NCBI GenBank assembly: GCA_963717125.1 | Contig: CAVQVG010000007.1 | Span: 620,001 to 684,000 of the forward strand | Direction: 5' to 3' | From: RYN-230 sp963717125 | Lineage (GTDB): Bacteria; Actinomycetota; Actinomycetes; Streptosporangiales; Streptosporangiaceae | DNA length: 64,000 nucleotides | In this document: positions 44,551-52,388 of the stretch, one piece after another | Position numbering within the stretch: the stretch's first letter is position 1 | Layout: each line of letters starts with the position of its first letter | Translations under genes and position numbers: made by a program | The notes under the pieces: generated by a model | Database searches by the model: none | Told to the model about the DNA's origin: nothing | What the model saw: only the letters and a program-made list of their open reading frames with translations

Positions 44551-44630
44551 GCAATAGCTTGGCAAAGAGCTGGGCTCGACACGTCCTGGCATTACTGTTC
44601 GGAGACACGCAGCGACCAGCATGGCGTTTC

Positions 44631-46238
44631 GTGACAGATGCCCCGGCCCCGGTCGTCGCGGCGGCTGCGCACCCGGAGCCGGCCGCCGCGCGGCCAGCCC
44701 GGTGGCGGCCGGGGCGCCGCTGGCTGGCCGGCGCCGCCTGGGCGGCCGCCGCGCTGCTGGTGTTCGCCTGCTACCTGCGGGTGTCCCAGACCGAGCCGGG
44801 TGATTCCTACGGCGCGGTGTTCACCCTGCAGGCGTGGGACATGCTGCACGGCAACCTGCTACTGCACGGCTGGTGGCTGTCCGACGTCTCGTTCTACACC
44901 ACCGAGCTGCCTGAGTACCTGCTGGTCGAGCTGGCCCTGGGGCGCAGCCCGGACGTGGTGCACGTGGCCGGGGCGATCACCTTCACCATCGTGCTGCTGC
45001 TCGCGGTGCGGCTGGCCCGGGGGCAGGCCACCGGCCGCACGGCCGTGCTCCGGATGGCCATCGCGGCCGGCATCATGTGCTCCCCGCAGCCGGGCGCGGG
45101 CGTGTTCCTGTTCCTGCTCGCGCCGGACCATTACGGCAGCACCGTGCCGGTCCTGCTGGCCTGGCTGATCCTGGACCGGGCCGCGCGACGCTGGTATATC
45201 CCGGCCGCGGTCGGCCTGCTGCTCGGCTGGGCCCTGGTGGCCGATTCGGTGGTCCTGCTCACCGGGGTGCTGCCGCTGCTCACGGTGTCCGCCGTCCGGC
45301 TGTACCACCGGGCCGTCCAGCAGCGGCAACCGCTGCGAGCGCAGTGGTTCGACGCGGCGCTGCTGGCCGCCGGGCTGCTGGCCACGGCGGGCGCGGTCGC
45401 CACGGCGCACCTGATCGGGGCGGCCGGCGGGTTCCGGCTGAACCCGGTGAGCTCGCAGCTCACCTCGATCGGCGCGCTGCCCGGCCACGTGTACCAGATG
45501 GTGGCCGGCCTGGCCCTCGTGTTCGGCGGCGACTTCTTCGGCCAGCCGGCCGGGCCGGCCACGGTGCTACTGCTGCTGCACCTGGCCGGCCTAGCCCTGG
45601 TTGTCTGGGCGGTCGGCGCGGGCCTGCGCCGGCTGCGGGACACCAGCCTGCTGGTCCAGCTGCTGCTGGCCGGAATCCTGGTCAACCTGGCCGCGTTCGG
45701 CGTCTGGACGGACGTGACCAGCATCTCTACCACCAGGGAGATCGTCGCGGTGCTGCCGTTCGGCGCCGTGCTGGCGGCCCGGCTGCTGGCGGACCGGCTG
45801 GACGCGGTCCGGCTGCTGCCGGTGCTGGCCGCGGTGGGGGCCGGCTACCTGGTCAGCCTCGGCGTCCTGCTGGCGCACTCCCCGGTGGCACCGCAGGCGC
45901 AGCCGTTGACCAGCTGGCTGGAAGCCCATCACCTCCGGTACGGCCTGGGTAACTCGGCGCTGGGCAGCGTGGTCACGGTGTCCAGCGGCGGCCGGGTGGC
46001 GCTGCGCCCGCTGCAGGTGGACGGCCACCAGCTCGCGCCGGGCCGGTGGGAAGCTCAGCAGTCCTGGTTCGACCCACGACAGCACGACGCCACGTTCGCC
46101 GCGCTGGCCGGCACTCCCCCATCGCCGTCAGTGGCGGACCTGCGGCTCGCGTTCGGCCCACCAGCCGCGATCTACCACGTAGGCCGCGACACGGTGCTGG
46201 TCTGGCGGCACGAGAACCTGCTGACCCGACTGCATTAG
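44631..46238 (+). CDS. Large polytopic membrane protein, GT-C-like, unknown
   Basis: 535 residues from GTG 44631; no ribosome site is obvious and the start is uncertain. About ten membrane spans from residue 30 to 410, with a soluble C-terminal ~110 residues. After the first span comes SQTEPGDSYGAVFTLQAWDMLHGN and SDVSFYTTELPEYLLVELALG, an acidic outer loop of the kind seen in GT-C glycosyltransferases that use lipid-linked sugars. That resemblance is topological; I do not recognise a named family. Followed 57 bases later by the topoisomerase gene. Confidence 0.65.
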   Translation: MTDAPAPVVAAAAHPEPAAARPARWRPGRRWLAGAAWAAAALLVFACYLRVSQTEPGDSYGAVFTLQAWDMLHGNLLLHGWWLSDVSFYTTELPEYLLVELALGRSPDVVHVAGAITFTIVLLLAVRLARGQATGRTAVLRMAIAAGIMCSPQPGAGVFLFLLAPDHYGSTVPVLLAWLILDRAARRWYIPAAVGLLLGWALVADSVVLLTGVLPLLTVSAVRLYHRAVQQRQPLRAQWFDAALLAAGLLATAGAVATAHLIGAAGGFRLNPVSSQLTSIGALPGHVYQMVAGLALVFGGDFFGQPAGPATVLLLLHLAGLALVVWAVGAGLRRLRDTSLLVQLLLAGILVNLAAFGVWTDVTSISTTREIVAVLPFGAVLAARLLADRLDAVRLLPVLAAVGAGYLVSLGVLLAHSPVAPQAQPLTSWLEAHHLRYGLGNSALGSVVTVSSGGRVALRPLQVDGHQLAPGRWEAQQSWFDPRQHDATFAALAGTPPSPSVADLRLAFGPPAAIYHVGRDTVLVWRHENLLTRLH

Positions 46239-46295
46239 GCGATGTGATGCAGCACGTTGTGGCGTTGAGCATCTTGGTCGTTGGCAGGCGGCACA

Positions 46296-48843
46296 ATGGC
46301 GGACATGGCACGACGCACCGCGACACCCCCGCCGCCCGAGGACTTCGAGGAAAACATCGTCGATATCGATGTTGCCGAGGAGATGCGGGGCAGCTACCTG
46401 GAGTACGCCTACTCCGTGATCTACCAGCGCGCGCTGCCGGACGCCCGGGACGGGCTGAAGCCGGTGCAGCGCCGGATCCTGTACCAGATGAACGAGATGG
46501 GGCTGCGGCCGGATCGCGGGCACGTCAAGTCCGCCCGGGTGGTCGGCGAGGTGATGGGCCGGCTGCACCCGCACGGGGACAGCGCCATCTACGACGCGCT
46601 GGCCCGGATGGCGCAGCCCTGGGCCATGCGGCTGCCGCTGATCGACGGGCACGGCAACTTCGGCTCGCTCGGCGGCGACGACTCACCCGCCGCGATGCGG
46701 TACACCGAGGCCCGGCTGTCCGCGGCCGCGATGGAGATGGTGGCCTCGATCGACGAGGACACCGTCGAATTCCAGCCGAACTACGACGGCACCGAGACCC
46801 AGCCCGAGGTGCTGCCCGCCGGGCTGCCGAACCTGCTGGTGAACGGCACCGCGGGCATCGCGGTCGGGATGGCCACCAACATGGCCCCGCACAACCTGGG
46901 CGAGGTGGTGGCCGCCGCCCGGCACCTGATCGCCAACCCCGAAGCGACCCTGGACGAGCTGATGCGCTTCGTGCCCGGGCCGGACCTGCCCACCGGCGGC
47001 AAGATCGTCGGGCTGGACGGGGTCCGGGAGGCCTATGAGACCGGCCGGGGCATCTTCCGCACCCGGGCCACCGCGCGGGTGGAGAAGATCACCCCGCGCA
47101 AGGACGGCATCGTAGTCACCGAGCTGCCGTACGGCGTCGGCCCGGAGAAGGTGATCGCCCGGATCAAGGACCTGGTCGGCGCCAGGAAGCTGCAGGGCAT
47201 CAGCGACCTGAAGGACCTCACCGACCGGCAGCGCGGGCTGCACCTGGTCATCGAGATCCGCGGCGGGTTCCACGCCGAGGCGGTGCTCGAGGAGCTGTAC
47301 CGGCTGACGCCGATGGAAGAGACGTTCGGCATCAACAACGTCGCGCTGGTGGACGGCCAGCCGCGCGTGCTGGGCCTGCGCGAGCTGCTGCAGATCTACG
47401 TCAACCACCGGATCGAGGTGATCCGGCGGCGGTCGGAGTTCCGGCGGCGGAAGCGGGCCGACCGGCTGCACCTGGTGGACGGGCTGCTCATCGCGCTGCT
47501 GAACATCGACGAGGTCATCCAGGTCATCCGGACCAGCGACGACTCCGGGCAGGCCAAGGAACGGCTGATGTCGGTCTTCGACCTGTCCGAGATCCAGGCC
47601 CAGTACATCCTGGACACGCCGCTGCGCCTGGCTGACCCGATACGACCGGCTGGAGCTGGAGCGGGAGCGGGAGAACCTGCAGGCGGGGATCGCCGAGCTG
47701 ACCGCGATCCTGGAGTCCGAGGCCAAGCTGCGCGCGGTGGTGTCCGGCGAACTGGCCGACGTGGCCAAGCGGTTCGCCGACCCGCGGCGCACCGTGCTGC
47801 TGGAAGGCAGTGGGAAGCCGACCCGGGCCGCGGCCGTCCCGCTGGAGGTGGCCGACGACCCGTGCCTGGTGCTGCTGTCCACGGCCGGGCTCATCGCGCG
47901 GATCGCCGCTGGGCCCGGTGACACGCTCGACTTCGGCGGGGACAGCGAGTCCCGGGCCGAGGGGCCGCGGGCCGCCCATGACGCGATCGTCTCGACGGTG
48001 CCGACGACCGCCAGGGGCAGCGTCGGGCTGGTCACTTCCCGGGGCCGGCTCATCCGGATCGCCGTCCTGGAAATCCCGGCTCTGCCGCCGGGCGCGCACT
48101 CGCCCGCGCTGACCGGCGGCGCCCCGCTGGCCGAGTTCGCCGCGCTGGATCCGGACGAGACGGTGGTGGGCCTGGCCGCCCCGGACGGCACACCAGCCGG
48201 CCTGGCGCTCGGCACCGAGGCGGGCGTGGTCAAGCGGGTGGCGCCGGACTACCCGGCGAACGCCACCGAGTTCGATGTGATCTCGCTCAAGGACGGTGAC
48301 CGGGTGGTGCGCGCGGTGCAGCTGGCCACCGAGGATGCCGACCTGGTGTTCATCACCAGCGACGCCCAGCTGCTGCGGTTCCGGGCGGGCTCGGTACGGC
48401 CGCAGGGCCGGGCGGCGGGCGGCATGGCTGGGATCAGGCTGTCGCCCGGAGCGCGGGTGATCTGGTTCGGCGCGGTCCCCGATGACGCATCCAGCGGCCA
48501 CGGCGGCGGCGGCGGCGATGGCGACGCGGCCGCGGAGGCCGTGGTGGCGACCGTCGCCGGGAGCAGCGGCGCGCTACCCGGGGCGGCCGCCACTACCGTC
48601 AAAGTGACGCCGTACCGCGAATACCCGGCCAAGGGACGGGGCACCGGCGGGGTCCGCTGCCACCGTCTCCTCAAGGGCGAGGACTCCCTGGTGCTGGCCT
48701 GGGCCGGGCCGGGCCCGGCCCGCGGCGCCACGGAGGCGGGCGTGCCGGTGTACCTGCCGCCCGCGGAAGGCCGGCGGGACGGTTCCGGGGAGCGGGCGCG
48801 CCAGCAACTCGCCGCCCTCGGCGGCCTGGCGGCGCTCGGCTGA
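46296..48843 (+). CDS. parC: Type IIA topoisomerase subunit A, ParC/GyrA-like (one-base insertion at 47629)
   Basis: About 849 residues from ATG 46296 (46281 TTG and 46305 ATG also in frame). The breakage-reunion domain has SVIYQRALPDARDGLKPVQRRILY, GRLHPHGDSAIYDA, and the DNA-linked Tyr (about 136) in DDSPAAMRYTEARL. After LDTPLRL the frame changes: removing one T at 47629 gives LRRLTRYDRLELERERENLQ and continues to 48843. The C-terminal beta-propeller is present. Pairs with the B subunit at 49351-51567. The pairing and the distance to the sigma gene resemble the streptomycete parC/parE region rather than the gyrBA locus near oriC. Confidence 0.9.
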
Positions 48844-48856
48844 TGCTCCGGGCCGG

Positions 48857-49198
48857 CTAGCGGCGGGTGGCCGGGGCGCCGGGCTGGCGGGCCGGGGCCG
48901 CGGCGGACAGCGCGGCCAGCAGGTCACGGGGGGCCGCGTAGGGCGGATCGCCGAACTGCCACCAGCGGCAGATCAGCACGCCCTCTTCGCCGGGATCGAA
49001 CGCGTCGCCCTGGAAGCAGCCGGCCTGGTCAAGCGTGGCCAGGTCGGTGTCCTGGGGGGTTAACGTGGCCACGAACGCGGCCGCGTCCAGCAGCGCCGCC
49101 GCGCACCGCGCGGCCCGAACCGGGTCGCCGTCGGCGCGGGCCAGCCGCCAGGCCGCCTGAGCACGGAAGAACTCCGCTGCGAGCATCTCTTCTGTCAC
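48857..49198 (-). CDS. Small conserved protein, unknown
   Basis: 113 residues from GTG 49198, or 109 from ATG 49186. Two helices (MLAAEFFRAQAAWRLARADGD, AARCAAALLDAAAFVATLTP) precede FDPGEEGVLICRWWQFGDPPYAAPRDLLAAL. No membrane span or signal. Converges with the topoisomerase A gene (14-base gap). The promoter region holds an inverted repeat (49210-49227). No family recognised. Confidence 0.65.
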   Translation of the reverse strand: MTEEMLAAEFFRAQAAWRLARADGDPVRAARCAAALLDAAAFVATLTPQDTDLATLDQAGCFQGDAFDPGEEGVLICRWWQFGDPPYAAPRDLLAALSAAAPARQPGAPATRR

Positions 49199-49209
49199 TC
49201 TCAGTATCG

Positions 49210-49227
49210 TACGCTTAACGAAGCGTA
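49210..49227. promoter_or_regulatory. Inverted repeat in promoter of the small-protein gene
   Basis: TACGCTT-AACG-AAGCGTA, a perfect 7-bp dyad. On the minus strand it is followed by TACGATACT, which could serve as a -10 box, 10 or so bases before the GTG at 49198. The dyad would then overlap the core promoter, as repressor sites do. Confidence 0.45.
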
Positions 49228-49258
49228 ATCGAAGCGAACGCCTCAGGATCCGGCGCTT

Positions 49259-49308
49259 CGTGATCAACTGATTACTGTTGCTTGGGCAACACCAATCGGT
49301 TGATCACG
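49259..49308. repeat. Palindromic hairpin repeat, copy 3
   Basis: Arms 49259-49281 and 49286-49308 (23 bases each, about 20 pairing) around a TTGG loop. Right arm on the minus strand reads CGTGATCAACCGATTGGTG, identical to the left arm at 40501-40519. It begins 43 bases after the stop of the topoisomerase B gene, so it is placed like a terminator. Confidence 0.85.
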
Positions 49309-49350
49309 AACACAAGCGAGGTTTTGCGGGGGCGGAGCGGCGCGCGCCGG

Positions 49351-51567
49351 TTAGGTGTCGATGCGGGACAGGTCCAGCTCGGCCGCGCCGCCGACGATGA
49401 AGTCCCGGCGCGGGCCCACTTCGCTGCCCATCAGCAGGCTGAAGATCCCGCTGGCCGCGGCGGCGTCGGTGATCCGGATCCGGCGCAGCGTGCGGTGCCG
49501 CGGGTCCATGGTGGTCTCGGCCAGCTGACCGGCGTCCATCTCGCCCAGCCCCTTGTACCGCTGGATGGGTTCCTTCCAGCGCTGCCCGCGGCGCTCCAAC
49601 TCCAGCAGCGCGCGGTGCAGCTCGCTGTCGGAGTACGTGTAGTGGTACCGGGCCTGGTTCTTGCGCGGGCTGGACAGCTCGATCCGGTGCAGCGGCGGCA
49701 CCGCGGCGAACACCCGCCCGGCCTCGAGCAGCGGCCGCAGGTACCGGTGGAACAGGGTGAGCAGCAGGGTACGGATGTGCGCCCCGTCCACGTCGGCGTC
49801 GGACATGAAGATGACCCGCTGGTACCGGGCCGAGTCGAGGTCGAACGAGCCACCGGAGCCGGACCCGATGACCCGGATGATGTCCGCGCACTCGGCGTTC
49901 TTCAGCATGTCGGCCAGCGACGCCTTCTGCACGTTGAGGATCTTGCCCCGGATCGGCAGCAGCGCCTGGAACTCCGAATTCCGGGCCAGCTTGGCCGTGC
50001 CCAGCGCGGAGTCGCCCTCCACGATGAACAGTTCGCTGCGGTCGTCGGCGCTGCGGCAGTCCACCAGCTTGGGCGGCAGCGCCGAGCTGGCCAGCGCGGT
50101 CTTGCGGCGCTGGTTGTCCCGGTGCTCCCGGGCCGCGATCCGGGTCTTGGCCGCCGAGATCACCTTGTCCAGCACGGCCCGGGCCTGCTGCCGGCCGCGG
50201 CCCCGGGCCTCGAAGAACGTGCGCAGTTCGCTGGCCACCACCTGGGCCACGATCCGGGACGCGGCCGGGGTGCCCAGCACCTCCTTGGTCTGCCCCTCGA
50301 ACTGCGGTTCTGGCAGCCGGACGCCGACCACCGCGGTCAGCCCTTCCAGCACGTCTTCCTTGGTGACGGGCTCGTCGCCGTTCTTGAGCAGCCGGGCCGC
50401 GCGAAGCTGCTCGTTGAGCGTCTTGTGCAGCGCCCGCTCGAAGCCGGTGACGTGCGTCCCGCCCTTGGGCGTGGCGATGACGTTGACGAACGACCGGGAC
50501 ACCGTCTCGTAGCCGGTCCCCCACCGCAGCGCGATGTCCACCTGCAAGTCCCGGTCCACCTCGGTGGGCGTCATATGGCCCTGCTCGTCGAGCACCGGGA
50601 CGGTCTCGGTGAACTGGCCCGAGCCGGCCAGCCGCAGCACCTCGGTGAGCGGCTCACCCGGCGCCAGGTAGGCGCAGAACTCGCTGATCCCGCCGTCGAA
50701 CCGGAACTCGGCCTCGTGCGGCCCGGGCCCGCTCCCGGTGTGCGGATCATGGTCGGACAGCTCGGCGGCCACGTCCGGGCTGGCCGGTGCGCTCCGGTCC
50801 GCGTCGGACCGGTTGTCGCGGACCCGGATAGTCAGCCCGGGCACGAGGTAGGCGGTCTGCCTGGCCCGCTGCACCAGCGCGTCGAAGCTCCACGACGCGT
50901 CCTTGGTGAACACCTGGCGATCCGGCCAGAACCGGATCCGGGTGCCGGTCACCTTCCTGGCCACCTTCCGGGTCTTGCGCAGCCCGGACCCGCGGCTGAA
51001 CCGGGCGGTGGGCCCGTCCGCCGCGAACTCCCCAGGCACGCCCCGGCGGAAGCTGGTCACCCATTCGGCGCCATCCCGGTCCACCTGCACGTCGAGCCGG
51101 ACGGCCAGGGCGTTGACCACCGAGGCGCCGACCCCGTGCAGCCCGCCCGACGCGGTGTACGAGCCGCCGCCGAACTTGCCGCCCGCGTGCAGCCGGGTCA
51201 TCACCAGCTCCACGCCGCTCAGCCCGGACTTGGGCTCGGTGTCCACCGGGATGCCGCGCCCGTTGTCCCGCACCTCGGCGGACAGATCGGCGTGCAGCAC
51301 GACCTCGATCGACGTGCAGTGCCCGGCCAGCGCCTCGTCCACCCCGTTGTCGAAGATCTCCCACAGGCAGTGCATCAGCCCGCGCCCGTCGGTGGAGCCG
51401 ATGTACATGCCGGGGCGCTTGCGGACCGCCTCCAGGCCTTCCAGCACGGACAGGTGCCGCGCGGTGTAGCCGTCCGCGGCGGACGCCCCGGCGCCCTTCC
51501 CGGGCACGCGGGCCAGCGATGCTGCTGTCCCGACTGGGCCGGCCGGATCGGCGCGGACGGCGGTCAC
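49351..51567 (-). CDS. parE: Type IIA topoisomerase subunit B, ParE/GyrB-like
   Basis: 738 residues from GTG 51567, five bases after GAGGAGG, which fixes the start. The GHKL ATPase motifs are DNGVDEALAGH, DNGRGIPV and GGLHGVGASVVNALA; the TOPRIM part has ELFIVEGDSALGTA and FMSDADVDGAHIRTLLL, and the tail RYKGLGEMDAGQLAETTMD. Forms the heterotetramer with the A subunit upstream in the window and relaxes or decatenates DNA. Length and motifs are complete. Confidence 0.93.
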   Translation of the reverse strand: MTAVRADPAGPVGTAASLARVPGKGAGASAADGYTARHLSVLEGLEAVRKRPGMYIGSTDGRGLMHCLWEIFDNGVDEALAGHCTSIEVVLHADLSAEVRDNGRGIPVDTEPKSGLSGVELVMTRLHAGGKFGGGSYTASGGLHGVGASVVNALAVRLDVQVDRDGAEWVTSFRRGVPGEFAADGPTARFSRGSGLRKTRKVARKVTGTRIRFWPDRQVFTKDASWSFDALVQRARQTAYLVPGLTIRVRDNRSDADRSAPASPDVAAELSDHDPHTGSGPGPHEAEFRFDGGISEFCAYLAPGEPLTEVLRLAGSGQFTETVPVLDEQGHMTPTEVDRDLQVDIALRWGTGYETVSRSFVNVIATPKGGTHVTGFERALHKTLNEQLRAARLLKNGDEPVTKEDVLEGLTAVVGVRLPEPQFEGQTKEVLGTPAASRIVAQVVASELRTFFEARGRGRQQARAVLDKVISAAKTRIAAREHRDNQRRKTALASSALPPKLVDCRSADDRSELFIVEGDSALGTAKLARNSEFQALLPIRGKILNVQKASLADMLKNAECADIIRVIGSGSGGSFDLDSARYQRVIFMSDADVDGAHIRTLLLTLFHRYLRPLLEAGRVFAAVPPLHRIELSSPRKNQARYHYTYSDSELHRALLELERRGQRWKEPIQRYKGLGEMDAGQLAETTMDPRHRTLRRIRITDAAAASGIFSLLMGSEVGPRRDFIVGGAAELDLSRIDT

Positions 51568-51864
51568 AGGGCCCTCCTCGGGGGCTGGTGCCGGGCGGCA
51601 CAGATGGGTGGACTGCGGGCAGGATAGCCCCCCGCGCCGGGTGCTCGCCTCAGCCACGCCGCGGACATACGCGACCACCTGGGACAACGGGCACGTTAGA
51701 GTGGATGGACAGGGCGGCTCACCAGCCGCCCGAACAGGGGCGTTCGCTGTGAGCGTATGCCAGGGTCTTTCGGGAAGGGGCTGGCCTGACACAGTGTTTG
51801 CATAACACGAAGGGTTCAGCCCGCCGGACACCCAGGACCGGCGGCATGACGCGAGGGAGGCGAC

Positions 51865-52086
51865 ATGACCGAAGCTCTCGCACCGAGCAGGCCGCTGAAC
51901 GCTACGGACCTGTGTGACCGGTGTGGCGCCCAGGCGTACGTGCGCGTTGTTCTCCCTGACTCCGGGGAGTTGCTGTTCTGCGCCCATCACAGCCGCCAGC
52001 ACGCTGAGGCGCTGGCCAAGATCGCCGTCGAGATTCAGGACGAGACGGGGCGGCTGGCACCGGGCACCGGGCAGCACGACGGATAG
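51865..52086 (+). CDS. DUF7455 small zinc-ribbon-like protein
   Basis: 73 residues, ATG behind GAGGGAGGCGAC. NATDLCDRCGAQAYVRVVLPDSGELLFCAHHSRQH holds CxxC and CxHH, likely zinc ligands. This family (DUF7455) is common next to the principal sigma gene in actinomycetes; its function is unknown. The 297 bases upstream separate it from the divergent topoisomerase B gene and should carry both promoters. Confidence 0.9.
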   Translation: MTEALAPSRPLNATDLCDRCGAQAYVRVVLPDSGELLFCAHHSRQHAEALAKIAVEIQDETGRLAPGTGQHDG

Positions 52087-52192
52087 CCAGGGCCGCGACC
52101 CGCGGGCCACACCTGGCCGGCCTGGCGTCGGCACGGCAGCGTAGCCGCGCCACGTCCAGGCGGCACCCGGGGACGAACCCTCGCGAATAACT

Positions 52193-52266
52193 AGACAGAC
52201 GTTAAAACGGCCGACGGCCGCCCACAGACTTCTGTGGCCGGCCGCCGGCCGTTTAACCGTCTGCCT
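52193..52266. terminator. 74-bp near-perfect palindrome between DUF7455 and sigma genes
   Basis: Two 36-base arms are symmetric around the CT at 52229-52230, with about five mismatches and no bulge. The core is CCACAGA-CT-TCTGTGG. It lies 106 bases after the DUF7455 stop and 123 bases after the sigma gene stop, which converge on it. A bidirectional terminator is the simplest reading. Confidence 0.75.
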
Positions 52267-52286
52267 CAGCCGGGGACTCTCGCCGA

Positions 52287-52376
52287 CGAAGCGGGGCGCG
52301 CCGAAGGCGTGTGCCCGCTGAGCCGACGTTCGGCGCGAAGCGGCGATCGGGGGGGTCCAGGGGGTCGTCCCCCCGG
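52287..52376 (-). repeat. ~90-bp dispersed GC-rich repeat, copy B
   Basis: The reverse complement begins CCGGGGGGACGACCCCCTGG and follows copy A (38612-38700) with scattered substitutions and one gap. It ends 13 bases short of the sigma gene stop, on the 3' side of that gene. Confidence 0.75.
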
Positions 52377-52388
52377 ACTAGTCGAGCC

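Noticed and set aside
44115..44630. Upstream extension of the GT-C-like frame through the SDR gene
   Set aside because: It is the shadow of the SDR in another frame.
47600..47660. Programmed frameshift in the topoisomerase A gene
   Set aside because: No slippery heptamer or downstream structure stands out, and similar indels occur in five other places, so error is simpler.
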